From positions 1 through 27,486 of the forward strand of contig JAIPMN010003519.1 in NCBI GenBank assembly GCA_020650975.1: a stretch of DNA of 27,486 bases, given 5' to 3'. Origin of the DNA: Apostichopus californicus. Taxonomy: Eukaryota; Echinodermata; Holothuroidea; Aspidochirotida; Stichopodidae. Below are positions 22,801 to 27,486 of the stretch, piece by piece. Under the pieces are notes generated by a model. That model was not told where the DNA came from. It saw nothing but the letters and a program-made list of their open reading frames with translations, and searched no databases. The position numbers and the translations under genes are program-made. Each line of letters starts with the position of its first letter. Within the stretch, counting starts at the first letter, position 1.

Positions 22801-25800
22801 CTCAACTTTGATAACACTTTAAGGACTGGATGTTCACAAACAGAATATACATAAATATTTGTTTTCTCTTGAGTTACAATATTAAATTATTAAAGTGAAC
22901 AAACCTTCTTAGCAAGTTCCTTATTTTTGGAGAACCCAGCAAAGCCAATCATGGTTCCTTGAGAGTGACCAATGTAGTACAGCTGGTTGTGATGGGTTAA
23001 CTTTAGGGCATAGTTGATCATTGCAGGCAAGTCATACTCTGCCATCTGGTCGAAGCTGTGTGAAAAAGTCATTTTCAGAAGGTTGTAAAATAATCGAATG
23101 AAAGTTACTGACGACAGTTTTGCGACCATAATAATAATAAGAATAATCAGCAGTTATTTTTACAACAATTAAGCGACCAAAAGTGTGAGAGAAACCCACA
23201 AGGGCTTTATGGATTACAACTTACACTTTGGGTGGCTTCCAATTCAACATTTTAAATCAAATTTGGAATCTTTTCTTTGGAATATTTTAGAAAGTCATTT
23301 CAGATGGGAAAACCATAGATTTCTCTTGGATGAAAAACCCACCTTACCTGGGGATTAGTCTTAGCGTAAGGCAATGAAAGAACAATCAGATAGGCCTAGA
23401 GCAAGTATGACATCGGAATTTTTATGTAAGTGCCGTAACTTACTTGTAAGAAACATTTGGTTTGCAAACTATACTGTTAATTGTCTCCCATTGCTTAATT
23501 ATTTATATAGCAATTTTATGAAAATATACAGCAATGACAATGTTTTAAGGAATTCTTCAATCAGACAAACAACATTTTCAAGAGAAATTCAATCAATGAG
23601 GCAAGTGAGACTTGAACTGCCATAACTGTTAGAATTTCACAATTGCGAGTAAAACAAACTTTTTCATAGATCACTTAAAATATCATTGGAAAATATGTTG
23701 CATGTGATGAATTTAAAAAATTTTAGGGGTACCGACCGAAATTAGTAAACCAGTAACCATGAACAACTTTTTGGACTACCATCACTAAAAATTATACATA
23801 CCTCCAGTCCCAAAATTCCACCTGATCTGGAGTGTAATGGATGTGCTTTTGAGAATAGGTGTTACCCCGCACATTTCCCAGCCACACGTCGTATCCAGCA
23901 TCAGCCAATAAGAAGGCTAGACTTTCATTGGCCAGATTTGTAATCCAGTTTGTGGACGAACACAGAAGGCCGTGCTGGAGAAAGACCACTGGCCTTGAAG
24001 TATATTTAGTCTCGTTTCTGCCGTACGGGATTCTCTGTACTCCGAGAATGAATCCATCGTCGGTCAAAACAGAATATTCAATGCAAGGATAACCTTTACT
24101 CAGGATAAGTTGACTCTGCAAAATGGTTTAAGAAAGATCTTTATTAGCACTTGCAAAATGCACACACATTCAATACAAACTCTGAAATTTAAGAAACATT
24201 GAAATTAAAAGAAAGTTTACTACTCAACTCGGATATAAAAAACCTGTGTGTGGTGCAGTTAAAGAGTTCCACTACAGTGTAGACATCTAATAAAGGCTTC
24301 CTTACCTCACTTCAGTTTAACCCAAGTTGAAAGAAAAGCATTTCTTTGGTTTGTCGAACTTACTCATGCCCCAACTACCACCCTCAGGAGCTACTGTACT
24401 GTGATCAAAAGACCTAACAAATACTCGTAATGTACTGAGCATGTACCGTAACCTATAAATAATACTAGGCTCCTAATAGTGCACTTGAAAAACATATACA
24501 TACACCTCTGCAGTACTGGTCTTCTAGACAGCAAATATCGCCAGGTTTATCCAATATATTCTCCTCTCTTTCTTTTTTGTTGGTATCCCTAAAGACTCTG
24601 TAATGTCATTACTTCTTTAAGCCTAGCTTATAATTGTGTTAATTTCATTTTGTATACCTGCCATATTGTGATATAGGCCTACTGGGGTTTTTTTTTTTAC
24701 CCTTCAAACCGGTCATACTAATTAGCGTCAACAGGCCCATTTCACGACAACTCAAGACAACTCAAGACAACAAGTTTAAAATACCATCAAATACAATGGT
24801 TGTAATCAGAGTGTATCTGGAAACACATTTAAAACTGACTGAAACCATCATGCATACATATTTTTCACGGGAAAAAATGTTTTTTTCGTAAAAATAGTCA
24901 ACTTTCTCCGTCCGTAGAATTGGACCGCACCATTATGATATGGGTGGGTTTGTGTTAGGGAACTACCTTTGTGTACAGTGTCGGTAAGGTGGGTTGACGT
25001 AGTAAGAAAGTGCCACCAAAGTAGTATGATGAATGAACTTAAAATAATGACTATTTCTTAGTTTTTCCATTGAAATTTACATATGTTTATATTAATTTTT
25101 AAAGTCTTGGTTACTATCATTTTGCCTGGTTTTATTATTCTCTCCGTGTATTTTATTCTGTAATGGTGCGGTCCAATGTCATTGCGCAAGAGCAATAGCA
25201 TCAGGTGGTCCAATTCTACGGACGGAGAAAGTTGACGATATTTACGACAAAAACATTTTTTCCCGTGATAATATGTATGCACGATGGTTCCAGTCAGTTT
25301 TAAACGTTTTTCCAGATACACTCTGATTACAACCATTGTATTTGATGGTATTTTAAACTTGTTGTCTTGAGTTGTCTTGAGTTGTCGTGAAATGTGCCTG
25401 TTGACGTTAATTAGTACGACCCCTTCAAACACTCATCATTTTCACAAAGTTAACATAGCCTAACATAGCCTAACATAGCCTAAGTTAACATAGCCTAAAC
25501 AAGCATGGACACATGGCTTAGTCTACATTAAGTGAGGTTAGGCTTGAGAAGGGTTAATTCCTCAGTGCAATCTCAGAGTATTACTGCCTAGACTATACCC
25601 TAATTTCCCTAAAGCTAGGCCTAAAGAAAATCACATCAACTGGTTAGTCCAACAAGTCATACCAATTACCAGCATATAGTTTATTCAACCTAATCCTTAT
25701 CGACCGTTTACACACACCACCGATATCATGTCCCCCATTGGTCAATCCCTGTACACACCTTAGAATTTGCCTTCAGTGTGGTCAGTAATTAATACACAAT

Positions 25801-26025
25801 GCCATTGAATAGAGCTAACCAACTAACACAGGCCGGCCTAACAAGTTACATCCTAGCCTAACCTAGTATTAGTAACATGTTGAACTTGATAATTCTTACC
25901 GCATTCATGTTTACTTCTGGATCGACATTTTTCCTGTTCCACGGCCAGGTTAAGTTAAAAGGAGCTGCATCAATACATAAAATCCCGCTCGAAAGAATGA
26001 AAGAGAGTAAAATAGTGGAGTACAT
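16575..26025 (-). CDS. LIPA: Acid lipase, LIPA/LIPF family (8 coding exons, complete)
   Basis: Exons 26025-25900, 24115-23802, 23055-22905, 21889-21797, 20619-20467, 20161-20090, 17823-17752 and 16838-16575 join in frame to 414 residues (human LIPA 399), all with GT/AG sites. The enzyme hydrolyses cholesteryl esters and triglycerides, typically in the lysosome or gut lumen. Features: signal peptide 1-20; lipase N-terminal region [10 protein letters not shown]...[14 protein letters not shown]; oxyanion-hole FLQHGLL (87-93); nucleophile GHSQG with Ser178; catalytic Asp350 in [12 protein letters not shown]; His379 in [11 protein letters not shown]-glycosylation sequons lie at Asn24, 41, 76, 105, 212 and 337. 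Asn41 matches a sequon conserved in human LIPA and is split by intron 1. An in-frame upstream Met at 26124 exists, but the Met at 26025 gives the proper signal peptide. All catalytic residues are intact, so it should be active. Whether it is the LIPA or a paralogous branch (LIPF, LIPM) cannot be settled here. Confidence 0.95.
16887..17257 (-). mobile_element. TTAA-flanked MITE, copy B (inverted)
   Basis: Full-length reverse-complement relative of 4888-5248, with several single-base changes and short indels. TTAA is intact at 17254-17257 but has become ATAA at the other end (16887-16890). Sits in lipase intron 7, about 50 bases upstream of exon 8's acceptor. The frame at 17217-17468 starts inside it and is not a gene. 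Confidence 0.75.
17752..17823 (-). CDS. LIPA: Acid lipase coding exon 7
   Basis: 24 codons, [20 protein letters not shown] then HYNV, between acceptor GTGACAG and donor GTGAGT. Matches the family segment FQAFDWGSSAKNYFHYNQ. Confidence 0.92.
17824..20089 (-). other. Acid lipase intron 6
   Basis: About 2.27 kb with no supported exon. A short inverted repeat ACCACTTTGG / CCAAAGTGGT lies at about 19698-19790. The remainder is AT-rich. Confidence 0.8.
20090..20161 (-). CDS. LIPA: Acid lipase coding exon 6
   Basis: 24 codons, [20 protein letters not shown] then HFAQ, between acceptor GTCACAG and donor [17 protein letters not shown] is nearly invariant in the family. Confidence 0.94.
20467..20619 (-). 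CDS. LIPA: Acid lipase coding exon 5 (lid region)
   Basis: 51 codons, [20 protein letters not shown] to GFDVNNLNE, after TTTCAG and before GTAAGT. Corresponds to the cap/lid part. Cys254 and Cys262 sit near the family's conserved disulphide pair. Confidence 0.94.
20620..21796 (-). other. Acid lipase intron 4, with truncated SINE copy
   Basis: Holds the SINE-body copy at about 21328-21515. The minus-strand frames at 20761-21199 show no family signature or splice logic consistent with the lipase. Confidence 0.75.
21328..21515 (+). mobile_element. 5'-truncated SINE body copy
   Basis: Shares with 1345-1690 the words CCAGATTCTCT, CCTATTC and TTCGGA, then AAATTCTCTGAACA near the 3' side, in the same order. 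It lacks the tRNA-like head and is well diverged. Confidence 0.45.
21797..21889 (-). CDS. LIPA: Acid lipase coding exon 4
   Basis: 31 codons, [20 protein letters not shown] and on to LPEIQ, after acceptor CTTGCAG and before GTAAGG. Matches the family's FFALGPVASV...SPM segment. It is too short to show as a long open frame and was found from the protein alignment. Confidence 0.93.
21890..22904 (-). other. Acid lipase intron 3
   Basis: AT-rich, with a short ACAT tetranucleotide run at 22276-22293. Nothing else supported. Confidence 0.8.
22905..23055 (-). CDS. LIPA: Acid lipase coding exon 3 (nucleophile Ser)
   Basis: 151 bases after acceptor CACACAG (23057-23056). Begins by completing Ser147, then [17 protein letters not shown], and contains [13 protein letters not shown] with catalytic Ser178. 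Donor GTTTGT at 22904, phase 0. Confidence 0.95.
23056..23801 (-). other. Acid lipase intron 2
   Basis: AT-rich intron; I see no element ends or repeats in it. The plus-strand frame at 23374-23625 has no recognisable domain. Confidence 0.8.
23802..24115 (-). CDS. LIPA: Acid lipase coding exon 2
   Basis: 314 bases after acceptor TTTTGCAG (24117-24116), ending in WDW and the first two bases of Ser147; donor GTATGT at 23801. Carries the HGLL oxyanion-hole motif and [19 protein letters not shown]. An open-frame start at 24121 (TTG) is not a real initiator. Confidence 0.95.
24700..25430. mobile_element. Long-inverted-repeat element (MULE-like MITE) with 10 bp flanking repeats
   Basis: Arms of about 230 and 260 bases (24711-24937 and 25160-25420) are highly similar inverted copies, beginning GGTCATACTAATTAGCGTC and, on the other strand, GTCGTACTAATTAACGTC. 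CCCTTCAAAC flanks both sides exactly (24700-24709, 25421-25430). Long arms with a 9-10 bp target duplication fit a non-autonomous Mutator-like element; a foldback type is the alternative. No transposase. It lies in lipase intron 1. The open frame at 25058-25432 is the right arm read in one frame. Confidence 0.82.
25451..25498. repeat. Short tandem repeat, TAACATAGCC
   Basis: Three contiguous 10 bp units of TAACATAGCC, then AAGT and a fourth copy. Lies in lipase intron 1 just outside the long-inverted-repeat element. Confidence 0.85.
25900..26025 (-). CDS. LIPA: Acid lipase coding exon 1 (signal peptide)
   Basis: 42 codons: a hydrophobic signal segment ([17 protein letters not shown]), a short pro-like linker, then [10 protein letters not shown], matching the conserved DPETNMN of vertebrate acid lipases. 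Donor GTAAGA at 25899-25898, phase 0. Confidence 0.92.
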
Positions 26026-26345
26026 TGTGAGGATTCGATACCGTCCGAACTGTACACAATCTTGCGCTTCTGATTCTATATTGAGAAAACCCTGTGATCG
26101 TACGTATACATAAACAAACAACATCGCGTGACCGCAGTCAGATGGAAGCTAGCAGCCATTATGTAGCAGAATATAGTAGCTGCAACTAAGAGCAGACAAT
26201 AATGAAACAACAAGTATAAACGCACCCAACGGTTTACTACACAACAGCGCAAGAACTGAGCTGTTGGATTTTTGACTGGGGGGATGGTCAAAATGTGTCC
26301 GAGTGTGTCATGCATTGTGTGTGGTACGTGTGTCCAAGTTTTTGT
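26026..26345 (-). promoter_or_regulatory. 5' flank of the acid lipase gene
   Basis: Expected to hold the 5' UTR and promoter because the start codon is at 26025 on the minus strand. No convincing TATA box or CpG-rich block was seen. An extra upstream intron cannot be excluded. Confidence 0.35.
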
Positions 26346-26680
26346 CAAGAACTCCTCCTAAACGGCTGGTCCAATTTTCTTCAAACTTGGTGGGAAGATA
26401 CCACAGAATGAACCCTTTCTATATAAGACTCCCTAAACCAAAGGCCAGAGGTCAAGTATACAAATGCTAAAACTCCAAGGGGGAACATTGAATCGACATG
26501 GAACCTTCACAGGTGTAATGGAAGTGTCAAGTACTATAAAAAAAATGTGGCTGCCATGGGAACCGAGGTCAAAGGTCTCGTGGTTAAAGGTCAATAGCAT
26601 ATTTTGTAGCGTAATTTGTTTCAAAAGCTCCTCCTAGACGGCTTGGCCGACTTTCTTACCTTACTTGGTAGGATCACACA
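26346..26680. repeat. Repeat with two copies of a CTCCTCCTARACGGCT motif
   Basis: ACTCCTCCTAAACGGCTGGT with TTTTCTTCAAACTTGGTGGG (26351-26393) recurs in altered form at 26628-26675 (CTCCTCCTAGACGGCTTGGC, then TTTCTTACCTTACTTGGTAG), about 275 bases apart. Similar phrases recur in dispersed repeats of marine deuterostomes (from memory). Confidence 0.55.
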
Positions 26681-26880
26681 CTCACAGTCTCGATGCAAGG
26701 GGACTGGGGTTGAGCGGATCGTTTGTGTGGCTGTATGGTTTTAGTGCCCTGGTTCTTCCTTGGGTGACTTTTCTTAACAAAGTACCACACTGGTACTGCA
26801 TTCGGGGTTCTGTATAAAATTCTACAACGGGATTCTACATAAATAGAAATAAGGGCGTTGAAATTAGACAAAATACTGTG

Positions 26881-27085
26881 GATCCCCTCTGCTACTATTG
26901 TCTGCTCTGAATGGCTGCTAGGGATACGTAATCCTGTAAGTCCGTTGGGGTCTTTTGCGTACGCATACTAATCGCAGTGCCCAACCGAGCGACTAATGGC
27001 TGATGTTATTGTCTGCCTGTAATGGATTCTGTTGTCTGCTGCAATTGGCTGCTGTTAGTGGCTGCTATGAATATCTGCTAGCTTC
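26881..27085. repeat. Degenerate CTGCT/GGCTGCT-rich stretch
   Basis: Words such as TGTCTGCT, AATGGCTGCT and TTGGCTGCT recur irregularly. Period is not fixed, so this may be a decayed short tandem array. No gene seen between 26681 and 27378. Confidence 0.4.
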
Positions 27086-27378
27086 GAGCCGGTGTGATCG
27101 CACATGTGACTATGCCGGTTTTTAAAGTGAACGTTCTAGCATATTACAAGCTAGATAAAAGACCATCTGGCAGATAGATTTTCTGGCATTCGTACAAGAA
27201 TGATATAACCAAGTGATAATAAATAGTTGGCAGAATTTGTAACAAGTATGAGTGTTAGAACTCTTTTATTTTCGTCCTTAAGTCACAAGACCGAAGACTG
27301 ATATAATAAGAGCAAAATAAAACAGGTTATCTCGTTCTCGGGTTCATGAGGCTTTCATACGAGCATAATTTAAAAAAA

Positions 27379-27486
27379 CCTGTAAAATATCGTATTATGT
27401 ATAAAATTCTCCTTATTGTTTATAAATCACTTAAAGGACATGGTCCAATGTATATTTCTGACTTATTACATATTTATGTCCCCTCT
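27379..27486 (+). mobile_element. LINE reverse-transcriptase fragment (C-terminal part), cut by window end
   Basis: The plus-strand frame reads PVKYRIMYKILLIVYKSLKG then GPMYISDLLHIYVPS and runs off the window. This matches the conserved segment LPV.YRI.YKILLL.YKSLHG.AP.YL.DLL of non-LTR retrotransposon (CR1/Jockey-like) polymerases, just after the RT core. Upstream the frame decays after EHNLKK where LHWLP is expected, so the copy is at least partly degraded or 5'-truncated. Clade not assignable from 36 residues. Confidence 0.82.

Noticed and set aside
25058..25432. 124-residue minus-strand open frame
   Set aside because: It is the right arm and loop of the long-inverted-repeat element, with no transposase motif.
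1..27486. CRISPR arrays, operons, rRNA or prokaryotic mobile systems
   Set aside because: The window is spliced animal DNA; the direct repeats present are minisatellites without unique spacers.

Overview
The window is animal nuclear DNA: AT-rich, with spliced genes flanked by GT/AG sites, long introns, simple-sequence arrays and many short interspersed elements. The protein similarities and repeat style suggest a marine invertebrate deuterostome, most likely an echinoderm such as a sea cucumber. That placement is an inference and was not tested by search.

Left part (1-3755), minus strand: the first three coding exons of glutamine-dependent NAD+ synthetase (NADSYN1). The start codon is at 3755 and the gene runs off the left edge after about 87 residues. 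Its introns carry an 18-19 bp minisatellite and two tRNA-like sequences. One of these heads a SINE whose body recurs as a truncated copy near 21.3 kb.

Centre-left (4.8-12.2 kb): a TTAA-flanked MITE (copy A, 4888-5248), then a 940-base coding exon on the plus strand (6216-7155). That exon encodes an uncharacterised protein with a methyltransferase-like Rossmann motif, and its upstream exon was not found. Next come three tandem 138-140 bp repeats, a two-phase GAT/GATGGT microsatellite, a 10-N assembly gap with duplicated flanks, a degenerate minisatellite interrupted by an element with terminal inverted repeats, and a 283 bp palindromic element.

Centre (12.2-16.5 kb): no convincing gene. It holds homopolymer and pyrimidine-rich tracts and one weak candidate exon on the minus strand.

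Right part (16575-26025), minus strand: a complete eight-exon gene for a secreted or lysosomal acid lipase (LIPA/LIPF family). It predicts 414 residues with signal peptide, GHSQG nucleophile elbow and the full Ser-Asp-His triad. Its introns hold MITE copy B, which is inverted relative to copy A, and a 711 bp long-inverted-repeat element with 10 bp flanking direct repeats. The right edge carries a further repeat family and the 3' part of a LINE reverse-transcriptase reading frame.

The three genes look functionally unrelated (NAD synthesis, lipid hydrolysis, unknown methyltransferase-like), as is usual for neighbours in animal genomes. The least described items are the methyltransferase-like family and the mobile elements.
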